Shown: positions 8,974 through 16,705 of the stretch, piece after piece | Layout: every line of letters starts with the position of its first letter | How positions within the stretch are numbered: position 1 is the first letter of the stretch | Assembly: GCA_964501985.1 (NCBI GenBank) | Contig: CAZCVY010000002.1 | Span: 15,833-79,832, forward strand | DNA length: 64,000 nt | Reading direction: 5' to 3' | DNA from: Bog-366 sp964501985 | GTDB taxonomy: Bacteria > Acidobacteriota > Terriglobia > UBA7540 | Notes under the pieces: generated by a model | What the model saw: only the letters and a program-made list of their open reading frames with translations | What the model was told of the DNA's origin: nothing | Databases searched by the model: none | Position numbers and translations under genes: made by a program

Positions 8974-9463
8974 GCTGATGACCTCCGGGATTGGGTGGAG
9001 ATTATCACGTCAAGGCCCACGCGGCCAAGGTCTGCAACGCCGCCATGTTGGCGGCTGGTGAGTGCCGGCTGGAAGCCGGCGCCACGCCTCAAACGAGGGG
9101 ACTGACTTACTTGGCTCATCCACCCCTGTTGCCGAGAACATCTTGGAGTGCGGTAGCAGCAGCTACCGCCTTTCTGACTTCGGCCTTGCCAATTTTGCCG
9201 TATGAACCGCGATCGGAAGGCGGTAGCTGCTGCTACCGCACTCCAAGCCACTGCGGCGCGAGTGTGCCCGTCCGGTTTGAAGCACGGGTGAGTGAAGTAA
9301 GTCATTCCCCAAACTAGGGCACTACCTGACGGTCTGGCTAGCGAATCCGGGGTGACGGCCGCGGCTCGTTCCTTCAGGCAACTACAAATCGTCGATTACT
9401 TTGGAGATAGGGGAGGTTGGCGCGGTCCGCTTGGACCCGGCAATCCGGGGCGGCCTGAATCAC
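8974..9463. other. Intergenic region occupied by a MITE-like element
   Basis: Between the starts and ends of two minus-strand genes. It is mostly the inverted-repeat element at 9097-9310; no gene is visible in the remainder. Confidence 0.6.
9097..9310. mobile_element. MITE-like element with nested inverted repeats
   Basis: About 214 bp. Outer arms, GGGGACTGACTTACTT at the left and its near-complement AAGTAAGTCATTCCCC at the right (ending 9310), enclose an inner perfect 31-bp inverted repeat: 9142-9172 and 9217-9247 (CTTGGAGTGCGGTAGCAGCA ...). The inner arms are themselves partly palindromic (GTAGCAGCAGCTAC). No open frame inside encodes a transposase, so movement, if any, would depend on an enzyme elsewhere. 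Confidence 0.7.
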
Positions 9464-10654
9464 TTACCGTATTACCGAGGTGGTTGAGTTCTCTGAAAGG
9501 CTAGAGACCGCAACCTGAAGTGCCTGCGGTGAAATTGCCGGCGAGCCGTAAAGCGCGCGGATTCCTGCGACATCGTTGCTGTCGAGCGTGTTGTTCGAGC
9601 CTGTAGCCCGGTAATACATGACGGAGTTGGGGTCGGTAGTGTCCGCAAGACCCAGGGCGTGGCCGATCTCGTGCAGAATGACCTGATCGAGGTTGGCATC
9701 CGTTCCCGAATAGGTGCGGGCGCTGAAGGTTCCCGCGACGAGGGGTTCTTGCGCGGGGTCTTCCACCCGGACGATAACATTGGGCAGCAATTGTCCTCGC
9801 TCCATTTCGTAAGCCGTATATCCCACGACTCCGGTCGAGGGCGTGTTGAAATTACCCCAGCCAAGGCGAATATCGGACTGGTCGGAGTCTGCGACCTCCT
9901 GGAAAGTGAGGCCGGAAGCGGTAGCCCAGGTGCGGAAAGCCCGCTGCACAAGCGTTTCGTATTGCGATCCCATATAGCCGCTGAAGGGTGAACTCGCGGT
10001 GCCCGGACTATCCGCAATGCTCCAAGTGATGACGGAGGCGCTATTCCATTTCGCACCTTCATAACGGGCGGCGTCCATGCTGTTTTGAATTGCCGGTACC
10101 GGCGAAACCGGGACTGCGGCAGGTGAAACCAACAAGTTAGCGTGCCGGGGAGTGGCCGCGGGCTTCTCGGTGACGGGACTCGTCTCCGCGGGCGCAACCC
10201 GCGAATCATGAAGTGCCACGACGTTGGTCTGTGGCAGAACAGCGTCAAACTGCCCTACGTGTATGGCACGGCGGGTAGCGCGGACGTCGGTGCCATGGGC
10301 AATCGCCAAGTCGCCTTGGTCGACGAGGTTTCCGCCATTCTCAGAGGCATCGTAACGGCCTTTGAACGGTCCCGTGAGGCCTAAACCCGTCAAGCTGCAC
10401 AACTGTGGGAGGGGCAGCGTCGAGAAGGTGAAGCACGGCGACTCGCCGGGGCGGACCTCGTCGCGAAAATCATAGCAGGCCGCGATGGCGAGGATCGTGT
10501 TTCCGTGTCGGGCCAAGGCGTCTGTGGAGTAAGTGCCGCCCACGCTCGAGGGGTAAGCAGGGGCTGGCCTGGGGGGCATCGTGGCTTGATGACTATAGGC
10601 CATTGGCGCACAAGAAAGTAGGGGTACCATCACGAGGTGCCAGTACTTTCGCAT
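9464..10654 (-). CDS. secreted metzincin-like zinc metalloprotease
   Basis: About 396 residues from the ATG at 10654, which gives a standard signal peptide (MRKYWHLVMVPLLSCAPMAYS); the frame continues upstream to 10705, and AAAGGAG lies 14 bases before the chosen ATG. The catalytic motif HEIGHALGLAD (9643-9676) followed by SVMYY (Met-turn) is that of the metzincin clan, nearest to matrixins. The third zinc ligand, normally His, is Asp here, as is known in the snapalysin (M7) type. The middle region (WSIADSPGTASSPFSG ... RAFRTWATASGLTF) fits the usual N-terminal half of the catalytic domain. Probably an exported peptidase of unknown substrate. A MITE-like element lies directly downstream. Confidence 0.8.
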   Translation of the reverse strand: MRKYWHLVMVPLLSCAPMAYSHQATMPPRPAPAYPSSVGGTYSTDALARHGNTILAIAACYDFRDEVRPGESPCFTFSTLPLPQLCSLTGLGLTGPFKGRYDASENGGNLVDQGDLAIAHGTDVRATRRAIHVGQFDAVLPQTNVVALHDSRVAPAETSPVTEKPAATPRHANLLVSPAAVPVSPVPAIQNSMDAARYEGAKWNSASVITWSIADSPGTASSPFSGYMGSQYETLVQRAFRTWATASGLTFQEVADSDQSDIRLGWGNFNTPSTGVVGYTAYEMERGQLLPNVIVRVEDPAQEPLVAGTFSARTYSGTDANLDQVILHEIGHALGLADTTDPNSVMYYRATGSNNTLDSNDVAGIRALYGSPAISPQALQVAVSSLSENSTTSVIR

Positions 10655-10965
10655 GGGATTTTGCACGACTCCTTTCTCTGGGGCCTTGCTGTTCACCCAC
10701 CCCAATAGGCAGGCATGTTGCCAAAGTCGGGATGCTGGGGGCGCACCCCTTTTCCACTGAATATAAATAGGTTATTCAACCCTGGCCAAAAGCAACGCCA
10801 TTTCCCGAGGAATCCGGGTGATATGTGTCTTCGCCGAGTTACACCTAGACGGCGCATTTTCAACTTTTTGAGTACTAAAGTACTAGATGGAGGGCACCAA
10901 AGAGGACCAAAGTACCGGAAACCGGGGCCAAATGAGTACCGAAGTACTACATGAGTACCAAAGTA
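10655..10965. other. Intergenic region, repeats only
   Basis: No gene. It lies between the start of the protease and the end of tatD and holds the AGTAC palindromes listed separately plus an AT-rich patch (AATATAAATAGGTTATT, near 10758) that could be part of a minus-strand promoter. Confidence 0.4.
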
Positions 10966-10967
10966 CT
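10871..10967. repeat. Three palindromic 14-mers AGTAC-N4-GTACT
   Basis: AGTACTAAAGTACT (10871-10884), AGTACCGAAGTACT (10935-10948) and AGTACCAAAGTACT (10954-10967), with a related half site AAAGTACCGG near 10908. The last copy overlaps the tatD stop codon (10966-10968). Could be protein-binding sites or a short intergenic repeat cluster. Confidence 0.6.
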
Positions 10968-11829
10968 AGGTGCTCGGATTTAGTTTTCGCCGATGGGCGC
11001 TGCTCCGGATAAACTTTTCAAAATTCTCCAGCACCTGGCGGGCGAGTTCTTCCTCAGGCACATTGCGAAGGCGGGCGAGTTCTTGGGTGACTCCGCGCAC
11101 GTAGGCAGGCTCGTTGCGCTCTCCGCGGAAAGGCACGGGAGCGAGGTAGGGAGAGTCGGTTTCGGTCAGCAGGCGGTCCAGCGGAATCAGTGGGGCGACT
11201 TGCCGCAAATTCTCAGCCTTCTTGAAGGTCAGATTCCCCGCGAACGAAATCAGAAAACCCCAATCCATAAACGCGCGGGCGTCCTCGATGGTTCCGGTAA
11301 AACAATGGAGGATTCCGCCTAGCCCCGCTGACTTCCAATGGGCTTCGGTAAGCGCGCGCAAGTCGGCCCAGGCGTCGCGGCAATGGATCATGATGGGGAG
11401 CTTGAGTTCGCGCGCCAATTCCATTTGCCGAATCAGAACTTGCTTCTGAACGTCTGGCGGCGAGTGGTCATAGTAGTAATCGAGGCCAATCTCACCCACC
11501 GCAACGACCTTGGGATGTTGTGCAAGCTGAATGATTTTCTCCGCGTGTGAATCGGTGAAGTGTCGGGCTTCGTGCGGATGCACGCCCACCGAGGCATAGA
11601 TCCAATCGTAACTTTCGGCGACTGCCAGCGGCGAATCCAAGCGATCGGGGCCTGTCCCTCCACCCGCTACCAGGATGTAACGAAGCCCCGCGGCGCGAGC
11701 GCGTTCGATCACCGCCGCGCGGTCTGGGTCGAAGTCGGAATCGTCAAGGTGGGCGTGAGAATCAAGGAGAGCTGTCCGTAGTCCGTAGTCCGTTGTCAGT
11801 TGCACTTTCGTCGTCAACTCGGATGGCAT
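10966..11829 (-). CDS. tatD: TatD family metal-dependent DNase
   Basis: 287 residues, close to the family length plus an odd N-terminal extension. Metal-binding motifs are all visible: DSHAHLDD, GEIGLDYYYD, MIHCRDAW, LHCFTG and TETDSPYLAP. TatD-type enzymes are 3'-5' exonucleases/DNases of the amidohydrolase fold acting in the cytoplasm, linked to DNA repair and RNA quality control. The first 20 residues (MPSELTTKVQLTTDYGLRT) are encoded by intergenic-type repeat DNA (GGACTACGGACTACGGAC on the minus strand), so the native start may be later. It is downstream of metG, a common pairing, but a four-helix-bundle gene now lies between them. Confidence 0.9.
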   Translation of the reverse strand: MPSELTTKVQLTTDYGLRTALLDSHAHLDDSDFDPDRAAVIERARAAGLRYILVAGGGTGPDRLDSPLAVAESYDWIYASVGVHPHEARHFTDSHAEKIIQLAQHPKVVAVGEIGLDYYYDHSPPDVQKQVLIRQMELARELKLPIMIHCRDAWADLRALTEAHWKSAGLGGILHCFTGTIEDARAFMDWGFLISFAGNLTFKKAENLRQVAPLIPLDRLLTETDSPYLAPVPFRGERNEPAYVRGVTQELARLRNVPEEELARQVLENFEKFIRSSAHRRKLNPST

Positions 11830-12335
11830 GCAAAAGCTTCCTACGAACTTTGGAAAGATTGCCAGTTATTTGTTGTCAGGCGCAGATTCCTCGTCAGCTC
11901 GGATGGTCTCTATAACGCTTCCGATCGACTGAAGATATGCGTTTAACTTCGGTGCGAGTTCGTCAATGATGGGCCTGATTCTTTTCACGTCATCGGCACT
12001 CAAAAGACCTCGACGAAATGCTCGCCTCAACCAGTGCTTCGTCTCATTCAGAGATCCGCGCGCCATCTTCACAAAACGTCGGTTATCTTGGAAGCTTCCT
12101 CTTCCTGAGCCTTCAGCGATATTGGCTCCGACGCTGTCCGCCGCACGAACCATTTGTCTCCCGACCGTGGTTTTTGCGAACTGTTCCCAGCCAGTGACGA
12201 CCATCCACACCTCATCCGCGAGTTTCTCACCCAGTTTGTAAACCTGCAGATTCTCGAAGCTGGTTCTTGCCACCATGTCACAAAATCCTATTATCCGCGT
12301 GCAACGGACAATGGACCACGGACAACTGACAGCTC
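11769..12335. repeat. Inverted repeat pair flanking the four-helix-bundle gene
   Basis: Left arm 11769-11804 (GCTGTCCGTAGTCCGTAGTC...) and right arm 12300-12335 (TGCAACGGACAATGGACCAC...) are imperfect inverted copies. Both are built from degenerate GGAC.ACGGAC and CAACTGACA words. They bracket the four-helix-bundle gene. Confidence 0.5.
11866..12276 (-). CDS. four helix bundle protein (S23/IVP family)
   Basis: 136 residues from the ATG at 12276 (MVARTSFENLQVYK); the upstream extension is repeat-derived. Family hallmarks: FENLQVYKLGEKLADEV near the N-terminus, RAADSVGANIAEGSGRGS in the middle, and a final helix pair (LSADDVKRIRPIIDELA). Members are small all-helical proteins found within 23S rRNA intervening sequences or scattered as lone genes, with relatives acting as accessory proteins of diversity-generating retroelements; their general role is unknown. 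Here it is inserted between metG and tatD and is flanked by inverted copies of a GGACTACGGAC-type repeat at 11769-11804 and 12300-12335. Confidence 0.85.
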   Translation of the reverse strand: MVARTSFENLQVYKLGEKLADEVWMVVTGWEQFAKTTVGRQMVRAADSVGANIAEGSGRGSFQDNRRFVKMARGSLNETKHWLRRAFRRGLLSADDVKRIRPIIDELAPKLNAYLQSIGSVIETIRADEESAPDNK

Positions 12336-12347
12336 GCAATCTCCCGA

Positions 12348-14543
12348 TTACTTCAGCCTGGCTCCGTTCGGCACATCCTCGCCGAAGGTGACGAGCACAG
12401 GTCTGCCCTGCTCGCCCATGGAGGCCGCGACGATCATGCCGTTCGATTCTACGCCGCGGAGCTTGCGCGGTTGGAGATTGGTCACCACCACCACTTTCAT
12501 TCCAATGAGTTTTTCCGGTGCGTAGAACTCGGCAATGCCCGCGCAGACCTGGCGCACCTCGGTGCCAATGTCGACGGTCAGCTTCAACAGCTTCTTCGCT
12601 CCGGGGATGGGTTCCGCGGTCTTGATTTCGCCGGTGCGCATTTCCACCTTGGCAAAGTCTTCGATGGAGATATGGGAGGGGGCGGCAGGTTGGGGGCTGG
12701 GAGTTGGGGACTGGGGACCCGGGGTTAGGGATTCGGGGTTAGGGGTTAGGGACACGGGGGAGGGGACACGGGAAATCGGGCTCGTCGTTGGAGCCTCAGC
12801 CCCGCGGGCTGCTTCTGGTGCTTTGTCGTTTTCCACGGATTTCAATGCCTCCTTGGGTTTATCGCGATAGCGGTCAGCCTCGGCCAGTTCTTCAAGTTTG
12901 GCGAGGACGGCATTCTTATTCTTATTCTTGAAATCGGGGAAGATAGGATTAGGACTACCAACCTTCGTCCCTGGTTTTAGATCGCCCCAAGTGAGCATAT
13001 CGGGCTTCACGCGTGGGAGACCTTCTTGTTGTCCGATAAGCTGCCAAAGTCGCTCGCAGGAACTTGGAAGCACTGGGTACAAGAGTACGGCAAGGAATCG
13101 CAGAACTTCCGTCGCGTTGTAAAGTACAGTTTCCAGTTGGTCGGTCTTGGCGGCATCTTGTGCCAGCACCCACGGTTGCCGTTCAGCAAGGTAATGGTTG
13201 GTCGTGGCGATCAAGTCCCAAGCTGCACCAAGCCCGTTCGAGAAGTCACAAGCATTGAAATGCCGGCAAACCGCTGTCGCTGTCTGGGGGGCAATTGCGA
13301 GAAAAACGAATTTGGGTTCAGTCTCGGCGTGCTCACCAGCCTTCGGTACTGCTCCACCGCAGTACCGGTGGAGCATGCTTAACGTCCGGTTTGCGAGGTT
13401 CCCCAAGTCATTCGCAAGATCTGAGTTGTACCGTTGAATCAGCCCTTCATAGGAAAAGCTCGTATCCTGTCCGAACGGCGCTTCGCGTAGCAGGTAGTAG
13501 CGCAGCGCGTCATCGCCGGGGGCTCCGAAAGAGTCCAGCGCGTCGACGATAGGCTCGGGATAAACGACATTTCCCTTCGACTTCGACATCTTATCGTGCT
13601 CGTAGTAAATCCATCCGTGCGCGAAAATTGTCGTCGGGAGCATCTCCGGCTGGTCGGGATATGCGGCCATGATGAATGCCGGCCAATAGACGGCATGGAA
13701 ACGCAGGATGTCCTTGCCGATCATGTGGACAAGCTCGGATTCACCCGGCTGGTTGCGCCAGTATTTCTTGAACTCGACACTTGGGCTGCCATTCTCTCCC
13801 TGCGCGTAGCCAATGCCTGTCATATAGCTGATGAGCGCGTCAAACCAAACGTAAAACACCTGGTGGGGGTCATCCGGCCAGGGGATTCCCCACTTCAGCC
13901 GGCTCCGGCTGATGGAGATGTCGTGCAGCCCGCTATTCACAAAGCTCTTGACTTCGTTCATGCGGTAATCGGGTTTCACAAAATCAGGGCGTCGCTCATA
14001 GAGCTCGAGAAGGCGGTCCGCAAATGCCGATAGTTTGAAGAAGTAGTTATCCTCGCTGATCAGCTCGGCGGGGCGGCCGCAGATGTCGCAGTTCACCGGG
14101 TCCGTGTTGTCAGACACATAACGCTCGTCCCAAACGCAATAGCGGCCTTGGTAGCGCCTCTTGAAAATGTAGCCGTTATCTCTGACGCGAATCAGCAATC
14201 GTTGGACTGAGACGGCATGGTCGGGATGATCGGTATAAATAAAACGCAGAGAATTTGGGTCGGACTCGGGATAGACCTTGACGGGTATGCCGAGTTTTTC
14301 CCACAGCGTGACGAACAGCTTACGTTTTTCCGCGACAAAGTCGTGAGGTGACTGTCCCGCGGCAGCGGCGGCGCGCTCAAGTTTCTCGCCATGCTCATCG
14401 GTGCCGGTGAGGAACGCCACGTCGTAACCGCACATCCGCTTGTATCGTGCCAATACGTCACACACAATCGTGGTATAGGCTGACCCCACGTGCGGGCGGG
14501 CGTTGGGATAGTAAATGGGAGTTGTGAGGAAAAAGGTTTTCAT
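12348..14543 (-). CDS. metG: methionyl-tRNA synthetase with C-terminal tRNA-binding domain
   Basis: 731 residues. Charges tRNA-Met with methionine in the cytoplasm. Class I signatures: the HIGH-type motif in YPNARPHVGSAY near residue 12-22 and DKMSKSKGNVV. A CxxC knuckle (NCDICGRPAE) lies in the catalytic insertion. After the anticodon-binding helical region there is a variable linker, then the OB-fold tRNA-binding domain (IEDFAKVEMRTGEI ... GIAEFYAPE) at about 625-731. The linker (around 575-625) is low-complexity Ser/Pro/Thr (SPISRVPSPVSLTPNPES) and its DNA (12690-12790) is a run of GGGGTTAGGGATT-type words also seen in intergenic hairpins. The ATG overlaps the larC stop as ATGA, so translation is probably coupled. 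Confidence 0.95.
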   Translation of the reverse strand: MKTFFLTTPIYYPNARPHVGSAYTTIVCDVLARYKRMCGYDVAFLTGTDEHGEKLERAAAAAGQSPHDFVAEKRKLFVTLWEKLGIPVKVYPESDPNSLRFIYTDHPDHAVSVQRLLIRVRDNGYIFKRRYQGRYCVWDERYVSDNTDPVNCDICGRPAELISEDNYFFKLSAFADRLLELYERRPDFVKPDYRMNEVKSFVNSGLHDISISRSRLKWGIPWPDDPHQVFYVWFDALISYMTGIGYAQGENGSPSVEFKKYWRNQPGESELVHMIGKDILRFHAVYWPAFIMAAYPDQPEMLPTTIFAHGWIYYEHDKMSKSKGNVVYPEPIVDALDSFGAPGDDALRYYLLREAPFGQDTSFSYEGLIQRYNSDLANDLGNLANRTLSMLHRYCGGAVPKAGEHAETEPKFVFLAIAPQTATAVCRHFNACDFSNGLGAAWDLIATTNHYLAERQPWVLAQDAAKTDQLETVLYNATEVLRFLAVLLYPVLPSSCERLWQLIGQQEGLPRVKPDMLTWGDLKPGTKVGSPNPIFPDFKNKNKNAVLAKLEELAEADRYRDKPKEALKSVENDKAPEAARGAEAPTTSPISRVPSPVSLTPNPESLTPGPQSPTPSPQPAAPSHISIEDFAKVEMRTGEIKTAEPIPGAKKLLKLTVDIGTEVRQVCAGIAEFYAPEKLIGMKVVVVTNLQPRKLRGVESNGMIVAASMGEQGRPVLVTFGEDVPNGARLK
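12690..12790. repeat. GGGGTTAGGGATTCGGGG-type word repeat inside metG linker
   Basis: Degenerate direct repeats GGGGACTGGGGACCCGGG, GTTAGGGATTCGGGGTTAGG and GGTTAGGGACACGGGGGAGG. They encode the Pro/Ser/Thr linker before the tRNA-binding domain of metG. The same words appear in the intergenic hairpin at 61291-61410. Confidence 0.6.
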
Positions 14544-15748
14544 GCGCTGAGCGCCTTTTCATTCTGCTGCAAATAAGCGGCTTCGGCGGCGGCGATCACT
14601 TGCTTGAGCGGCACCGATTTCTCCATCGCGAGGCGTTGGCAATCGTCGAATTCCGGGGCGGCGTTCACCACTTTGCCACCGTGCCAAGCAACTTTCATCT
14701 TCACCGTGCCGCAAGCCGTCTCCACTGTCACCATCTCGCGCTCCAGAACTTTCCGCCGTGCCTCGGAGATGCGCACGCCGATCGTTGTGGTTTGTTCGAA
14801 AATCAATTGGGAAAGCGCGTCAGTCTTTTCGACTTCACAGATAATGGTGATGGCGAGGCCGGGCCGATTCTTTTTCATTTGTAGTGAGCTGCATGTGACG
14901 TCGAGCGCCCCCGCGGCCAGAGCTTGCTCCAGGAAATAACCGTAAATCTGAGGGCTCATATCATCGACGTTGGCTTCGATCACTGAAACCACGTCGTCAC
15001 CCGGCAAGCCTGCCTGGCCCTTGATGGCCTCAACCTGCTCGCCGACGAAGAGGCGGGCGATGTTGGGGTGACCGGGAAATTCTTTTTCGCCCGCACCATA
15101 GCCGATCTTTGCGATCTTCATCGAAGGGAAGGGGCCGAATCCGGAAGCCAAGGTAGCGACCAGGGCGGCACCGGTGGGAGTCACCATCTCACCTTCCACA
15201 CCGGTGGAGTAAACGGGTATGTCCTTCAGCAGTTCTGCCGTGGCGGGTGCGGGAACGGGCAAGCTTCCATGCGCCGCGTCGACACGTCCACCACCAACGT
15301 TCAAAGGCGAACAGATGAGATTATCGATCTCGAGCAGATCCAAGCCAACACACGTGCCCACGATGTCGAGCACCGCGTCCACAGCCCCGACCTCGTGGAA
15401 GTGAACCTTATCCGGAGAAGTATTGTGAAGTCTTCCTTCTACCTCGGCGAGATGATTGAAAACCTTGAGCGCCCGCGCCGCAGGTACTTCCGGCAGCGAT
15501 GCTCCCTCGATCAAGGCTTGGATGTCGGCCAAGTGGCGGTGCGGTTGTTCGGAGGGAATATGAATCTCCACCCGCGTTCCCACCAAGCCGCGCCGCATGG
15601 CGCGCGTGCGCTTGAATTCATAGAAACCCAGAGGTAGTTTTTTCAGCTCGCCAAACAAATAGTCCACTGGAACGCCCGCGTCGATCAGCGAGGCCAAAAA
15701 CATGTCGCCGCTGATCCCCGAAGAGCAATCCAGGTAAGCCTGTTTCAT
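14540..15748 (-). CDS. larC: nickel pincer cofactor biosynthesis protein LarC
   Basis: 402 residues from the ATG at 15748 (MKQAYLDCSSGISGDM). LarC inserts nickel into the pyridinium dithiocarboxylate mononucleotide precursor to finish the nickel-pincer cofactor of lactate racemase LarA. Family marks: the N-terminal DCSSGISGDMFLASLIDAG, DKVHFHEVGAVDAVLDIVG, SPLNVGGGRVD, and the C-terminal VSVIEANVDDMSPQIYGYF and KKNRPGLAI. In some bacteria larC is made by frameshifting between two frames; here it is one continuous frame. It overlaps cobB upstream and metG downstream by a few bases, so these three are likely one transcript. larB and larE, which act before LarC, are not in this window; larA is at 41939. 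Confidence 0.93.
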   Translation of the reverse strand: MKQAYLDCSSGISGDMFLASLIDAGVPVDYLFGELKKLPLGFYEFKRTRAMRRGLVGTRVEIHIPSEQPHRHLADIQALIEGASLPEVPAARALKVFNHLAEVEGRLHNTSPDKVHFHEVGAVDAVLDIVGTCVGLDLLEIDNLICSPLNVGGGRVDAAHGSLPVPAPATAELLKDIPVYSTGVEGEMVTPTGAALVATLASGFGPFPSMKIAKIGYGAGEKEFPGHPNIARLFVGEQVEAIKGQAGLPGDDVVSVIEANVDDMSPQIYGYFLEQALAAGALDVTCSSLQMKKNRPGLAITIICEVEKTDALSQLIFEQTTTIGVRISEARRKVLEREMVTVETACGTVKMKVAWHGGKVVNAAPEFDDCQRLAMEKSVPLKQVIAAAEAAYLQQNEKALSA

Positions 15749-16485
15749 AATAACCTCGGAAGAATTTCTCCCGCCGGGCCGCGCAAGATCCACGTGGCCA
15801 GCTCATCGGCGGGAGTCGGATCCGGATTCACGATGACAACCCGCGCGCCCGATTGTCGAGCCACCTGCACGAGTCCGGCCGCCGGATAAACCAGGGCGGA
15901 CGTCCCAATGGCCACGAAGACGTCGGCGGATCGCGATGCGTCCATGGCCCGGTCCCACTGATCCACTGGGAGCATCTCTCCGAACCAGACAATCGCGGGG
16001 CGCAGTGTCCCTCCACAGCGGCAAATGGGAGGGAGGTGGTCCATGGGCGTTTGTTCGTTCCGGCCCTCGCGCCCACACGAAACGCATCGGAGCCGCCAGA
16101 TGTCGCCGTGCAATTTCACCACGTCCTGGCTGCCGGCCATTTCGTGGAGGCCATCCATATTTTGCGTTACGAGGGTGAACCTTTCCGGTGACCTTCGCTG
16201 CAATTCGGTCAAGGCGAGGTGTCCGGGATTCGGCTGCGCCGCGTGGATGAGGCCGCGAAGCCAGTCATACCATTCCCAAACCAGGCGCGGATCACTCTCA
16301 AAGGCCTCGGCCGTCGCCAGCTTTTCCGGAGAATAATTCCTCCACAAGCCATCCGCCCCGCGAAAGGTCGGAACATGACTTTCCGCCGAGATTCCCGCCC
16401 CCGTGAAAGCCACAATCTGCCCGGTCCGCAGGCTTCGGCGCACAGCTTCGATCGCGCTTTCCACTTCCTCCCCAATTCTCGACAA
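15745..16485 (-). CDS. cobB: NAD-dependent protein deacylase, Sir2 family (CobB-like)
   Basis: 246 residues. Removes acyl groups from protein lysines using NAD. Motifs: AFTGAGISAESHVPTFRG (NAD binding), LVTQNMDGLHE with the catalytic site, KLHGD with the catalytic His, and a zinc site CVSCGREG / CRCGG. WYDWLRG provides the Tyr and Arg of the YxxR pattern used by class III sirtuins to bind succinyl or malonyl lysine, so desuccinylase/demalonylase activity is plausible. It starts the minus-strand cobB-larC-metG run; its stop overlaps the larC ATG (TTATGA). Confidence 0.92.
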   Translation of the reverse strand: MSRIGEEVESAIEAVRRSLRTGQIVAFTGAGISAESHVPTFRGADGLWRNYSPEKLATAEAFESDPRLVWEWYDWLRGLIHAAQPNPGHLALTELQRRSPERFTLVTQNMDGLHEMAGSQDVVKLHGDIWRLRCVSCGREGRNEQTPMDHLPPICRCGGTLRPAIVWFGEMLPVDQWDRAMDASRSADVFVAIGTSALVYPAAGLVQVARQSGARVVIVNPDPTPADELATWILRGPAGEILPRLL

Positions 16486-16705
16486 GAAATTCTGCCGGAA
16501 ATTGGATACTATGCTTTACCGTAAAAGGTTGTCAATGTGTCGAGGCTGTCCGTAACGGGTCATTTTGCTGTAGCGATGGTCTCCGAACGTCGACCCTATC
16601 GACTCGTTGCAACTGCGCTCGTAACATGATCCATGCGGAGTGCCGAGGAACTTAACGCCGTTCGGCAATCCGCAGCACAGCACTTATCTACAAAGGGGGA
16701 AGGAA

